Source of the DNA: Caldilineaceae bacterium | GTDB lineage: Bacteria > Chloroflexota > Anaerolineae > Caldilineales > Caldilineaceae | Length of the DNA stretch: 64,000 bases | Direction of reading: 5' to 3' | Assembly: GCA_022823185.1 (NCBI GenBank) | Contig: JAJDXQ010000010.1 | Span: 1 to 64,000 of the forward strand | Shown here: positions 16,779-27,690 of the stretch, piece by piece | Position numbering within the stretch: position 1 is the stretch's first letter | How the letters are laid out: every line of letters starts with the position of its first letter | The notes under the pieces: model-generated | Told to the model about the DNA's origin: nothing | The model's input: the letters and a program-made list of their open reading frames with translations, nothing else | The model's database searches: none | Made by a program: the position numbers and the translations under genes

Positions 16779-17876
16779 CTACCCTGCCAAGAAATCATCG
16801 ATCGCCTGCCGCGCGATGCGGTACTGGCTGCCGATGCGCCTGGCCTGCAGCGAACCGTCGTCGATCAGGGCCTGGATGTCATCGGGCGAAACCTGGAGGT
16901 AGGCGGCGGCCTGCTCCAGCGTCATGACGGCGGGCGCGGCGGGCGGCTGGGGCGGCGTGGGCGGCTGGGGCGCTGCGGGCGGGTTTGGCGCGCCGGGGGC
17001 GGGCTGCGCGGGGGGCTGGGAGGCGTTCATGGCGTTGGTGATCATGCCGGCCATGCCGGCGCCGAGGCCGATGCCCGCGCCGAGGCCGAGGCCTTCGCCG
17101 GTTCCGCCGGCGCCGCCCGGCTGTTGGGCCGCGTCGCCCAGGGCGCGTGCGGTCTTGAACTGCATGTAGGCGGCCATGTCGCCGATGGCGCCCATGCTGG
17201 CGCGTTCGTCGATCGCCTTGGCCGTCTCCTCGGTGGGGCTGATGGAGACGATGCGGAACTGTTTGAGCGCCAGCCCCATGGCGGTGAAATCGTCCTGCAA
17301 TGTTGCGCGCATGGCCGCGCTAAGCTCGTCGAAGAGCCGCGGCAGGTCGAGAATGCTGGTCATGTTCTCGCCCCACATGTCGGTCATGCGGCTGATGATG
17401 GCGCTGCGCAGGAAGTCGTTGATCTGGCCGGTGCGGTACATGCCCTGGGTGCCGACGAACTGGTCTACGAAGCGCTTGGGGTCGGCGATCTGCATCGTGT
17501 ACTGGCCGAAGCCGCGCAGGCGCACCAGCCCCAGGTCGGTATCGCGCAGGGTGATTGGCTCCGGCGTGCCCCATTTCATGTCGGTGAACTCGCGCATGTT
17601 GGCGAAGAACACCTCGGCGGTGAAGATATCCTGGCCGCCTGTTCCCATGCGCAGGAGCCTGGAAAGAATCGGCAGGTTGGCGGTGGTGATGGTGTGCCGG
17701 CCCGGCTCGAAGAGGTCGAGGGATTTGCCGTCGCGGTAGAAGACGGCGCGCTGGCTCTCGCGGACGATGACCTGGCTGCCGAAGCGGAAGTCGCCCGAGC
17801 CGACCTCCGGCACGCGCACCACGAGCTCCTGCGCGCCCTGATCCGGGGCTTCGATTACGTCTATGATTCTTGCCAT
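16779..17876 (-). CDS. SPFH-domain protein with C-terminal excisionase-type HTH
   Basis: A 365-residue protein. Residues 1-240 form an SPFH/band-7-like domain of the virion-core-protein (YdjI-like) type, starting MARIIDVIEAPDQGAQELVV and containing FYRDGKSLDLFEPGRHTI. A Gly/Ala-rich low-complexity segment (245-275) and a Pro-rich linker (276-315) lead to a C-terminal MerR/excisionase-like HTH (VMTLEQAAAYLQVSPDDIQA ... RRIGSQYRIARQAIDDFLAG). In related proteins the C-terminus is usually a zinc ribbon; here it is a DNA-binding-type domain, while a zinc ribbon occurs two genes upstream. It belongs to a minus-strand cluster (18466, 19103, 21288 starts) of membrane-associated proteins. Its job is unknown; a membrane scaffold is plausible. 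Confidence 0.82.
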   Translation of the reverse strand: MARIIDVIEAPDQGAQELVVRVPEVGSGDFRFGSQVIVRESQRAVFYRDGKSLDLFEPGRHTITTANLPILSRLLRMGTGGQDIFTAEVFFANMREFTDMKWGTPEPITLRDTDLGLVRLRGFGQYTMQIADPKRFVDQFVGTQGMYRTGQINDFLRSAIISRMTDMWGENMTSILDLPRLFDELSAAMRATLQDDFTAMGLALKQFRIVSISPTEETAKAIDERASMGAIGDMAAYMQFKTARALGDAAQQPGGAGGTGEGLGLGAGIGLGAGMAGMITNAMNASQPPAQPAPGAPNPPAAPQPPTPPQPPAAPAVMTLEQAAAYLQVSPDDIQALIDDGSLQARRIGSQYRIARQAIDDFLAG

Positions 17877-17932
17877 CAGTTTTCTCCTGTATCTCGGCTC
17901 CGGCGGCCTGTGGCCGGACCGTGCGCGGGCCG

Positions 17933-18466
17933 CTATGCGTCGGCGGCTGCGGTTGTGATCGCGTGGCTCCGCTTGTCGAAGAGTCGTTGGAGTTCGGTCA
18001 CGGTGTCGTTGACGGCCTCGATGGCGGGGCCGATCGCTTCCCGTTCTGTCGCGCGGGTCTCCAGCTGGTCGATTCTTTCGCTGATCTCCAGGGCGCGCTC
18101 CGCCATGGCCGTGTCGAAGCGGTGGAGGGCGTTGAGTTGTTCTTCCTGGATCTTGACCGCCGCGAACAGCCCGGCATAGCCGTAGCTGGCCGTCTTGATG
18201 CGGTCGATGAGGGTCTGCAGGCGCTGGATGGCGCCGTCGGCGTCATCGATCCAGGCCAGCCCGCCGCTGCGCAGCAGCTTCTTCTGCACGTCGTACAGGC
18301 GCTGCTTCTCCTGCTCCAGCTCGGTTGCCAGCAGCTGGCGCAGGCGGTGATCGGCCTCGCGGCGCAGCTCCTTATCGGTGTATTCGCGCGCCAGCGGCAG
18401 CCCCTTGAGCACACGCTCGACGGCTCCCATATTCTCATCAGCTTTTTCCACAAAGGAATCTGTCAT
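17933..18466 (-). CDS. Helical coiled-coil protein, function unknown
   Basis: A 177-residue, almost wholly alpha-helical protein rich in Glu, Arg, Leu and Gln, with heptad-like runs (LRQLLATELEQEKQRLYDVQ; MAERALEISERIDQLETRA). It has no signal peptide or membrane segment. It sits 56 bp upstream of the SPFH gene on the same strand, and a physical partnership with it is plausible. An alternative ATG one codon earlier exists at 18469. I do not recognise a named family. Confidence 0.7.
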   Translation of the reverse strand: MTDSFVEKADENMGAVERVLKGLPLAREYTDKELRREADHRLRQLLATELEQEKQRLYDVQKKLLRSGGLAWIDDADGAIQRLQTLIDRIKTASYGYAGLFAAVKIQEEQLNALHRFDTAMAERALEISERIDQLETRATEREAIGPAIEAVNDTVTELQRLFDKRSHAITTAAADA

Positions 18467-18560
18467 CATTGCCCTCTTGTTCGGCCGGTTTTCGACGCGT
18501 CAATCAGACGGGGCGCAACCCTGTCCCGCCAGGTGATGGATTCAGAGTGTTCTCTATTCA

Positions 18561-19103
18561 TTACGTTGCGGTGTCCAGCCGGGTTGCGGCGCGCTGGGTC
18601 AGGAACACCTCGCTGCCGCACCAGGCGCAGTGGATCAGGCCTCTGCCGGCCAGCTCGACTTCGCCGCCGCAGTTGGGGCAGTTGCGCCCGTCGGTCAGTT
18701 TCTGGCTGTCGACGCTGTAGAGAAGGCCTTCCTCCCAGTTGATGGCGCCGCTGAAGAGCTGTTTGCCCACCAGGTTGCGGATCATGTCCTCCACGGTTTC
18801 ACGCGGTTGCTGCAGCTCGATGATGATCTCCTGCACGCTCACCTGGCCCTGGGTCAGAACCATGTTCAGGATCTTCTTTTCCTGCGCGACCTGCGCGAAC
18901 TCGGTTTCCTCCTGCTGGCCCTTGCGCCAGAGATAGAAGCCGATGCCCAGCAGGGGCGCGCATACGACCAGCGCGAGGAACAGGCCCAGCGCCATCCCGC
19001 CGGCGGTCGTACCGGACGTTGCCACCGCCGCGATCCAGCCGGCGAAGAGGAGGGCTGAAATCGCCATGATCGCCAGGCCGACGATACGGGCGCCTCCGCG
19101 CAT
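18561..19103 (-). CDS. Membrane protein with C-terminal zinc ribbon
   Basis: A 180-residue protein with two N-terminal transmembrane helices (about 7-29 and 34-58), a cytoplasmic winged-helix-like part (EKKILNMVLTQGQVSVQEII) and a zinc ribbon with CPNC and CAWC pairs (about 143-165). The combination suggests a membrane-tethered regulator or adaptor. It lies between the DUF2207 gene and the coiled-coil gene on the same strand. Function is unknown. Confidence 0.72.
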   Translation of the reverse strand: MRGGARIVGLAIMAISALLFAGWIAAVATSGTTAGGMALGLFLALVVCAPLLGIGFYLWRKGQQEETEFAQVAQEKKILNMVLTQGQVSVQEIIIELQQPRETVEDMIRNLVGKQLFSGAINWEEGLLYSVDSQKLTDGRNCPNCGGEVELAGRGLIHCAWCGSEVFLTQRAATRLDTAT

Positions 19104-19209
19104 GGTATGCTCCTTTTTGCTTGCGGGGCTGCGCGAACCCGGCCCAGGCGAAGCGGGCCCCCAATTCGGGGCTCACGCCCTTTTGGCAGAGAGCGAGCCC
19201 ATGCCAATT

Positions 19210-21288
<2,079 letters not shown>

Positions 21289-21464
21289 TGTCAGGAAAGG
21301 GCTCTCCAGTAGCGCTGAACGGGACCGCTCTGTTTGGGACGCGCGACGCGGCATGCTCCCAGTATCGCGTCGCGGGACCTGACATGCCTGACATTTTACC
21401 AACTTTTCGGCTGACAATTCAATCCTGCGGGCCATTGCGCCCGGCGGATGATCCGACTTGGCCC

Positions 21465-22478
21465 CTAGACAACCTGATTAAAGAGTTGGGATTCGCCCCG
21501 CCACAGGCGGCCGAGATTTTCGAGCAGGATGTCGATCAGGTTTTCTTCGTACATGCAGGTTTCGCCGCCGGTGTGCGGGGTGATGAGGACGTTTTCGAGG
21601 TCCCAGAAGGGGGAATTCTGGGGTAGGGGCTCATCCCAGAAGTGATCGATGCCGGCGCCGGCGATGGCGCCGGATTGGAGGGCAGCCAGCATGGCGGGTT
21701 CGTCAACGCAGCGGCCGCGGGCGACGTTAATCAGGTAGGCGCTTTCCTTCATGAGGGCGAAAGCGCCGGCGTCGATCACTTTCTCGGTTGCGGGCGTGAG
21801 CGGGCAGGTGAGGGCGACGAAGTCGGCCTGGGGCAGGAGCGCGGGCAGCTGGTCCGGCGGGTGGACGGAGTCGGCGGCCGCTGCGGCGGCGGTGGGGTTG
21901 CGCTTGGTGGCGAGGACGTGCATGTCGAAGGCCCTGGCCAGTTTCGCCAGGCGGGAGCCGATTTGGCCCAGGCCGATGATGAGCAGGGTCTTGCCGCCGA
22001 GCTCATCTTCACGCAGGGCGAGGTCGCCGATCATGCCGCGCCAGGCGCGGCTCTGCTGGCGGTCGCGACCGGTGTGGATGTGGCGGGTGAAGGCGAGGAT
22101 GAGGGCCATGGCATGTTCGCTGACGGCGTTGCTGTTGACGCCGCTGGCGTTGGCCAGGCGGATGCCCCGCCGGCGCAGGGCGTCGAGGTCGAACTGGTCG
22201 ACGCCGGCGCCGATCGACTGGATGAAACGGAGGCGGGGCGCGACTTGCAGGAATTCGTTCTGCCAGAATCCGGAGACGAGGAGGACGTCGGCCTCATGCA
22301 GGCGTGCGCTGAGGTCCTCTGGTGTCCACGCTTGGAAGGATTGGATGTCCGCTTCCGCGGCAGGGCCGCTTACGCGAAGGGCGGCCTGGCGGCGGGAGAA
22401 GATCGTCTCCAGCTGGTAGGCGACGTGGGCGAAACAGATGGTCAGCTCTGCGGGCGGGGGGAAGGGTTGGGTCGTCAT
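21465..22478 (-). CDS. D-2-hydroxyacid dehydrogenase family protein
   Basis: An NAD(P)-dependent 2-hydroxyacid dehydrogenase of 337 residues. The Rossmann motif is IIGLGQIGSRLAKLARAF. The substrate/catalytic Arg is in LINVARGRCVDE, the Glu about DHFWDEPLP, and the catalytic His in ITPHTGGET. The family reduces 2-keto acids or oxidises D-2-hydroxyacids; hydroxypyruvate or glyoxylate reductase-like activity is possible. It stands alone after the DUF2207 gene on the same strand, separated by 176 bp, with a repeat-rich gap upstream. Confidence 0.87.
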   Translation of the reverse strand: MTTQPFPPPAELTICFAHVAYQLETIFSRRQAALRVSGPAAEADIQSFQAWTPEDLSARLHEADVLLVSGFWQNEFLQVAPRLRFIQSIGAGVDQFDLDALRRRGIRLANASGVNSNAVSEHAMALILAFTRHIHTGRDRQQSRAWRGMIGDLALREDELGGKTLLIIGLGQIGSRLAKLARAFDMHVLATKRNPTAAAAAADSVHPPDQLPALLPQADFVALTCPLTPATEKVIDAGAFALMKESAYLINVARGRCVDEPAMLAALQSGAIAGAGIDHFWDEPLPQNSPFWDLENVLITPHTGGETCMYEENLIDILLENLGRLWRGESQLFNQVV

Positions 22479-22549
22479 GGGGCTGCTCCATTGTGGGTGT
22501 GTTTCGGGCTGGCTGCGGCGCGATGTTGAGCACTGTATAGCACGGGTGA

Positions 22550-22770
22550 ATGTCTTTGCGCAATGGGGGGGACAGGGATTTTGTCTGGACGGGGATTTGG
22601 GGGGATTAAGGGATTAGGGTGATGGGGGAAACGGCAACGGCGAACGGCAACGGAGAAGGGCAACGTCTTTTGATCCACGGAGGGACACGGAGGAGGGCAA
22701 CGGCAGATTGATCCGCGAAGGGGCGCGAAGAAGGGCAACGGCTTTTTGCTCCACGGAGGGGCACGGAGGA
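22550..22770. repeat. Gap made of dispersed low-complexity repeats
   Basis: The gap 22479-22876 has no gene. It contains GTCTGGACGGGGATTTGGGG, several GGCAACGGC / GGGCAACG units, two copies of CCACGGAGGGacACGGAGGA, and TTGATCCGCGAAGGGGCGCG. The last motif also occurs at 26305-26327, in weaker form at 23664-23684, and inverted at 86-104. The GTCTGrACGGGG motif recurs at 47190-47250 and 63562-63612. Confidence 0.7.
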
Positions 22771-22876
22771 TGTGTTTGACTGTTGGAGAGATCGTCGTTA
22801 GGCTAACCTACTTGTGACCGTGCCCGGGTTGGCGGCGGCGCAGGCAAAGGTAATCCATTCATGAAGGAGGCAGAAG

Positions 22877-23623
22877 ATGAGTCAGTTTGTGGCCGATTTT
22901 GAATCCTACTTGCCGGAGGAATTTGACGGAAAGCCCTATGGACGGGCCGGGTTGCTTGCGAATGCGGACGAGGCCGGCATCGACGTGAGTGTTGTCTTTC
23001 AGGGGGGTGTGCCGCCGGATCCCCGGCCCGGCAACGCAGCGGTTCTGGATGCGGCGGCGGGCGAGCCGCGCATTCTGCCCGGCTGTCTGGTGAACCCGAC
23101 GATGGGGTCCGACGCGCTGGAGGACCTGGAAAGCTGCGTGCGGCGGGGGGCGCGCACTGTGAAGTTGATGGCGGCCAGCCACCGCTATCGTCTGGACAGT
23201 ACCGCAGTCGATCCGGTGATGGACCTGGCGCGTTCGCTGGGCATAACGGCGACGATCCACTCCGGCTCTTATATGAGCGGCTGCGCGCCGGAGTACATCG
23301 CCCACATCGCCCGGAACCATCCCCAGGTGACGATTATCATGGATCACATGGGCTATCGGGAGTGGACCAGGTCGGCAGTGCAGGCGGCGCAGGAGAACGC
23401 CAACATCTATCTGGGCACGACGCTGATCGCGGCGGCGGAGCCGTACACGATTTCGGCGATTGTGGAGAATGGCGAGCTGGGCGCGGACCGGATCGTCTTT
23501 GGCTCGAATGCGCCGGCGGGCATCGCCGTGCATGGGGTCAACGGCATCCGGATGGCCGGCTTCTCGCCGGAAGATGAGGCGCTTGTGCTGGGCGAGAACT
23601 TGCGTGCGATTTATGATCTGTAG
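22877..23623 (+). CDS. Amidohydrolase-2-like TIM-barrel protein
   Basis: A 248-residue metal-dependent hydrolase/decarboxylase-like protein. Visible family features are ARTVKLMAASHRYRLD, TIHSGSYMSG (His of strand 5), IIMDHMGYREW (strand 6) and RIVFGSNAPAG (strand 8, with Ser replacing the usual active-site Asp of FGSD). The N-terminal metal-binding HxH pair of classic members is absent, so the protein may lack a metal or be a distant homologue. ATG follows AAGGAGG at 22863-22869. It is monocistronic. Confidence 0.7.
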   Translation: MSQFVADFESYLPEEFDGKPYGRAGLLANADEAGIDVSVVFQGGVPPDPRPGNAAVLDAAAGEPRILPGCLVNPTMGSDALEDLESCVRRGARTVKLMAASHRYRLDSTAVDPVMDLARSLGITATIHSGSYMSGCAPEYIAHIARNHPQVTIIMDHMGYREWTRSAVQAAQENANIYLGTTLIAAAEPYTISAIVENGELGADRIVFGSNAPAGIAVHGVNGIRMAGFSPEDEALVLGENLRAIYDL

Positions 23624-23871
23624 GGTGAGACGGATCAAACAGTATGAAGGAGAACTGCAACGGCGTTGATCCGCGAAGGCACGCTAAGGAGAACCTCTGG
23701 TAGTTTTGGATTTTTTTGGGAACTCTCGCGGAGCGGGGCAGTTAGCCCATCTCGGCGGCCTGTGAGGGTAGGTCAACCTCTGTTCCATGCCGCGATTGAG
23801 GCTTTGGCAAGGCGCTTTCAGCGGGCGCCCGTATGAAACGTTGACGACACATACGCGGGGTTGCATGACAC

Positions 23872-23945
23872 CGGGGGGCGTTGCGGGGGGATTCCCCCCT
23901 CACAACGGCAGTGGTTCGTGACCGGTTGTCAGAGGTCAGTGGCTG
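23872..23945. repeat. Dispersed repeat, family with GCGTTGCGGGGGG (copy 1)
   Basis: GGGGCGTTGCGGGGGGATTCCCCCCTCACAACGGCAGTGG followed by a degenerate GTGGTCAGTG tract. The GGGGGG/CCCCCC arms form a hairpin. Related copies lie at 59045-59110 and 60403-60480. It occupies part of the otherwise gene-free gap 23624-24109. Confidence 0.65.
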
Positions 23946-24109
23946 CGGCGATTGACTGGGGAGAAGGGTGAAAACGGCCGGCAACGCAAGGCAGCCGCGA
24001 CAATCTGCAAAGTCTTCCGGGCGCCTGCAGCCCCGTAATCATCACCTATAACGCCTCTCAGCGCCTCGGCGTTGTGTCGCCCCCTGACTTTATTGACGGA
24101 GGGACAACA

Positions 24110-25480
24110 GTGGCCTTCGAAGAACCGATTTCGCGAGGCAGATTTGGGATTGCGGCACTCCTTCTGTCTTCCGCTCTTGCCTTCTTGCTTTATGGCTGCG
24201 ACGCGCAAGAGATAAGGACGGCCGTCTCTGGGCCGGTTGGCGAGCCCGTGACAATCAGGTATGTTGCGCCGGGCGGACCCATATGGTCTGTGCCAGAGGA
24301 AGCGGCGATCGAGCAGTTCCGTGAGCGGATGGCGCACATAGAGATTGACCGCCAGCAACAGCAGCGCGCCTTTAGCCATTACTTGTCGGAGACCCCGCCT
24401 CCAGACGTATTTTTCTGGGCCGACGGCCATGAATTGCGCCAGGCTGCCCAACAGAATCAATTGTTCGATCTCTCGGATATTTGGGCGGACAACAATCTTG
24501 CTGAAGCGTATGGAAGACAGTTCGGTGAAGTCGGTCGTGTCGATGGGACGTTTCGACTTGTGCCTGTCGGTTCTTTCTGGACAGTCATCTATTACAACAA
24601 GGAGGTTTTTGAGCGCCATGGCCTGGTTCCGCCCGCGACATGGGAGGAGTTCGTAACCATTTGCGAGACGCTATTGGCGAACGGCGAGACGCCTCTCTCA
24701 ATAGCCGGTCAGAGCATCTATCACAGCTACTTGTGGTTCAGCTACCTCAACATACGTCTGAACGGACCTGCGTTCCACAGGCGCTTGATGGAGGGGCAGG
24801 AGAGCTATACCGATGAAAGAACAGCCCGCGTCTGGGAATCCTGGATCTCTCTTTTTCGGCAAGGATACTTTATTGAAAGACCGAATGTGACATCTGAGAG
24901 CGGGAGCATAAAGGCGCTGATCCCCGGGGTTGAGGATAGTCCGCTCACGGCAAAGGAGGCTGTGATGACGCTTGCGCCCCATTTCAGTTTGCGCCACCTG
25001 TCCCCGGAATCTGCCGCTGAGCTCGATTTCTTTCGGTTTCCCCAGATAGACCCTGATACGTCAGTGGGAGAGATCGCGACAATTGTCGGCTACGTAATCC
25101 CGGCAGAGGCGGCGCATCGACCTGAAGCAAGCGCGTTTGTCGGTTACATGGCGTCAGCCGAAGCGCAAGCGACGCAGATAGCCCGAATCGCCGAGGACCC
25201 TGCAAATGTCGGATTTATTCCATTGCATCGCGATGTCGACCGGGCGCTGTTGCCGGTGGCTGCGCGAAAGGCCGAGGAGATAATACGCGGGGCGGACGAA
25301 GTGCTGCCGCCTCTTGCTCTGGCCCTGCCCAGAAGTATGCAGGCGGGTTTCACAACGGTCTTTGATGGGATATACAGGCAGCTGAACAGTTCGGAAACCG
25401 AGATCGACGTTTCCGAAATCCAGTTCACCTTGGAAGAAGCGCGACAGCAGGCGTTGGAGAGAAGGGATTACCGGCAGTAG
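24110..25480 (+). CDS. Extracellular solute-binding lipoprotein (ABC importer type)
   Basis: A 456-residue family-1-type substrate-binding protein. The N-terminus has a hydrophobic stretch (FGIAALLLSSALAFLLYGC) ending in a lipobox Cys near residue 30, so it should be a lipoprotein outside the membrane. Binding-protein features include FRLVPVGSFWTVIYYNKEVF, LVPPATWEEFVTICETL and IVGYVIPAEA. GTG 24110, 6 nt after GGAGGG, is the best start; an upstream GTG (24074) lacks a ribosome site. No permease or ATPase genes are adjacent, so its transporter must be encoded elsewhere. A carbohydrate ligand is the usual guess for the family. Confidence 0.82.
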   Translation: MAFEEPISRGRFGIAALLLSSALAFLLYGCDAQEIRTAVSGPVGEPVTIRYVAPGGPIWSVPEEAAIEQFRERMAHIEIDRQQQQRAFSHYLSETPPPDVFFWADGHELRQAAQQNQLFDLSDIWADNNLAEAYGRQFGEVGRVDGTFRLVPVGSFWTVIYYNKEVFERHGLVPPATWEEFVTICETLLANGETPLSIAGQSIYHSYLWFSYLNIRLNGPAFHRRLMEGQESYTDERTARVWESWISLFRQGYFIERPNVTSESGSIKALIPGVEDSPLTAKEAVMTLAPHFSLRHLSPESAAELDFFRFPQIDPDTSVGEIATIVGYVIPAEAAHRPEASAFVGYMASAEAQATQIARIAEDPANVGFIPLHRDVDRALLPVAARKAEEIIRGADEVLPPLALALPRSMQAGFTTVFDGIYRQLNSSETEIDVSEIQFTLEEARQQALERRDYRQ

Positions 25481-25547
25481 CAGAGAGGCCTCTGGTCTTG
25501 CTCCGGTGGGATTAAGGCGCCCAATTGCCCCTTTTTTGGCAGCTTCT

Positions 25548-26108
25548 CTACAAGCGGGGCAGGGTGATGCCGGACTGTTTCTGGTACTTGCCGTTGCGGT
25601 CGGCGTAGGAGACTTCGGGGGTTTCGCCTTCGAAGAAGAGGACCTGGGCGATGCCTTCGCCGGCATAGATGCGGGCCGGGAGAGGGGTTGTGTTGCTGAT
25701 TTCGATGGTGACGTAGCCTTCCCACTCCGGCTCGAAGGGCGTGACGTTGACGATGATGCCGCAGCGGGCGTAGGTGGATTTGCCGACACAGATGGCGAGC
25801 ACGTTGCGCGGGATGCGGAAGTACTCGATGGTGCGGGCGAGGGCGAAGCTGTTGGGCGGGATGATGCAGTCGTCGCCGTGGTAGGTCTGCAGGGCGCGTT
25901 CGTCAACCGCTTTGGGATCGATGACGGTGAGCTCGCCGGTGGCGGGGGTAAAGATGCGGAACTCTTTGGCGACGCGGATGTCGTAGCCGAAGCTGCTGAG
26001 TCCGTAGGAGACCACGCCTTCGCGCACTTGTCTTTCCTCGAACGGCTCGATCAGCCCGCATTCTTTGGCTTTTTGGCGGATCCAGTGGTCGGGTTTGATG
26101 GATAGCAT
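25548..26108 (-). CDS. dcd: dCTP deaminase
   Basis: Converts dCTP to dUTP for dTTP synthesis. The 186-residue length fits the family. Diagnostic segments are [38 protein letters not shown], the active-site [10 protein letters not shown], and [20 protein letters not shown] with the catalytic Glu. It could be the bifunctional deaminase/dUTPase form, which sequence alone does not settle. It is transcribed alone on the minus strand, convergent with the solute-binding protein. Confidence 0.93.
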   Translation of the reverse strand: MLSIKPDHWIRQKAKECGLIEPFEERQVREGVVSYGLSSFGYDIRVAKEFRIFTPATGELTVIDPKAVDERALQTYHGDDCIIPPNSFALARTIEYFRIPRNVLAICVGKSTYARCGIIVNVTPFEPEWEGYVTIEISNTTPLPARIYAGEGIAQVLFFEGETPEVSYADRNGKYQKQSGITLPRL

Positions 26109-26324
26109 GTTGGGGAACTCTGTGATTCTTTGGACGCGGGGCTTCCGCTTTGGGTCAGTTGCTGGGGCGCGACAGCCGGGGGGATGAATGACTGGCCGGC
26201 GGCCCAGTTAAGTATACCATGTACGCGGGACATTATGTCTCTGTGAAATGGAAAATGGAAAAGGGCGCGGTCCGTATTTAGGGCGATCGGAGTGGGGAAG
26301 GGGGTTGATCCGCGAAGGGGCGCG

Positions 26325-26660
26325 AAATGATGTATAGGTTGTGGTCGCGCCTCTCGTCTTTTTGACGCGCATGCCGTTGACGTCGTAGTCGTCCTGCTCC
26401 AGCGTGCTGCCGTGGGCGTCCCGCACTTCGGAAAGCCGGTTCTCCGCGTCCCACACAAGCGTCAGCTCGCTGCCGGCGACCCCTTTGTCGCGCACGGTCA
26501 TGTTGCCGTTGGCGTCATAGTCGAAACGGTCCGCGCCGCCGATGCGGTTGACGGCGTGGTAGGGTCCGGCGTCGCCGTAACCGTAGCTCTGCACGCGGCC
26601 TTGTGGATCGTAGCTGTAGGCGCTGTCCAGGTCGGCGTCGGAGCAGGTGTGAGGGGTAGC
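26325..26660 (-). pseudogene. RHS/YD-repeat protein fragment
   Basis: About 110 residues match the last RHS repeats before a polymorphic-toxin core: YSYDPQGRVQSYGYGD, FDYDANGNMTVRDKG, LVWDAENRLSEVRD, and DDYDVNGMRVKKTRGATTTY. Both ends are lost: upstream the frame is unrelated and downstream it runs into the dispersed TTGATCCGCGAAGGGGCGCG repeat just where the conserved YYPFxxYE would begin. It is a relic of a large RHS gene. Confidence 0.75.
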
Positions 26661-26816
26661 GGGATTTGGCTGGGAAGGAGGGGGGCCATTCGGATGCAAA
26701 GGAACGAGGCAGTCTAGGGAAAAGGTAGGGGATTGGCGGGTGTGCCCCGGGGTGTTGGAGCAGGATTAAGATGGATTTTCAGGGTGGGTGTTGATGGGAT
26801 GCGAGTCAGAACCGCG

Positions 26817-27521
26817 TCATCGCGGGTCTTGGCGTTGCCGGGCCCAGTCCCTGTCCGGCGTCAGATAGATGAGCGGCATACTGACCAGGGTCACCCCGTA
26901 TTTGACAAGCAGGTTGACGAGGAAGATCTCCCAGGCGACGGCCCAGGAGTCGACGAGTTGCGCGCCGAGGAAGGCGACGGGTGAGAAGGCGACCAGGACG
27001 AAGAGCAGGTTGTCGATGGGTACGCTGACCGAGTTGCTGGCGAGGACGCGCAGCCACTGGAAGCGGGTGGTGACGCGGCTGACGAAGAGGTGGTAGATCT
27101 CGGTGTCGACGAGTTCGCTGACCAGCTCGGCGATGATGGAGGCGCAGACGATGCGCCAGAGGGGCGCGAAGATGGCGCTGAACTCGGCGCCGCCGAAGGC
27201 GTTGGGGTCGCTGGGCACGGATGCGGACCACATGAGGTAGAGCACCATGCCCAGGTTGATGACGGCGGCAGCGATGATGAGGACTTGGGCGTTGCGTTTG
27301 CCGAGTGTTTTGTGGACGAGGTCGCGCAGGGTGAAGGTTACGGGATAGACGAAGGTGCCCATGTCGACGGCGAGGCCGGCCACCATGCCGATTTTGAGGC
27401 TGGCGATGTCGGCCACCATTTGCGCGGCGATGTAGGCGGCCACGACCACCACAGCTATTTTGGATAGCAGGGCCGCGGCATGTTGGGGGCGGGTTTGTTT
27501 TGCTGCGTCTGGAACTGTCAC
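26817..27521 (-). CDS. yhhQ: Queuosine precursor transporter (VUT/YhhQ family)
   Basis: A membrane importer for queuosine precursors (preQ0/preQ1), 234 residues with about six hydrophobic segments. The family signature is visible: GTFVYPVTFTLRDLVHKTLG, ASIIAELVSELVDTEIYHLF, and NSVSVPIDNLLFVLVAFSP. The start is GTG 27521, 8 nt after AGGGGG, which is itself part of a candidate preQ1 riboswitch. No queC/D/E/F genes are near. The transporter assignment agrees with the riboswitch. Confidence 0.88.
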   Translation of the reverse strand: MTVPDAAKQTRPQHAAALLSKIAVVVVAAYIAAQMVADIASLKIGMVAGLAVDMGTFVYPVTFTLRDLVHKTLGKRNAQVLIIAAAVINLGMVLYLMWSASVPSDPNAFGGAEFSAIFAPLWRIVCASIIAELVSELVDTEIYHLFVSRVTTRFQWLRVLASNSVSVPIDNLLFVLVAFSPVAFLGAQLVDSWAVAWEIFLVNLLVKYGVTLVSMPLIYLTPDRDWARQRQDPR

Positions 27522-27529
27522 GTTACAAT

Positions 27530-27566
27530 CCCCCTATGTTTTGGTAAGGCGGCAACTTCGACCGCC
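27530..27566 (-). promoter_or_regulatory. Candidate preQ1-I riboswitch before the queuosine transporter
   Basis: On the minus strand, a 5-bp stem GGCGG/CCGCC closes the loop UCGAAGUUG and is followed by UUACCAAAACAUAGGGGG. From memory, the preQ1-I class has a short GC stem, a UCGCAGUAAC-like loop, and an A-rich tail (UUAACAAAACAAGG) ending in the Shine-Dalgarno; the similarity of loop and tail is strong. The AGGGGG ribosome site of the transporter gene is in the tail, so binding of preQ1 would hide it. The loop is one base shorter than that example, and the base expected to pair with preQ1 is drawn in the stem here, so the register is uncertain. Confidence 0.55.
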
Positions 27567-27690
27567 GGCAATGCTGCCAACTGCCTCCAGCAGATCCAAA
27601 ACGCAGGGAAGAGGCAGGCACCTATTTTAGCACGGGGTTGTGCCATTTACAGGATGGGGCAACCAACCAACGAAAGCAAGAGTCCAACCC

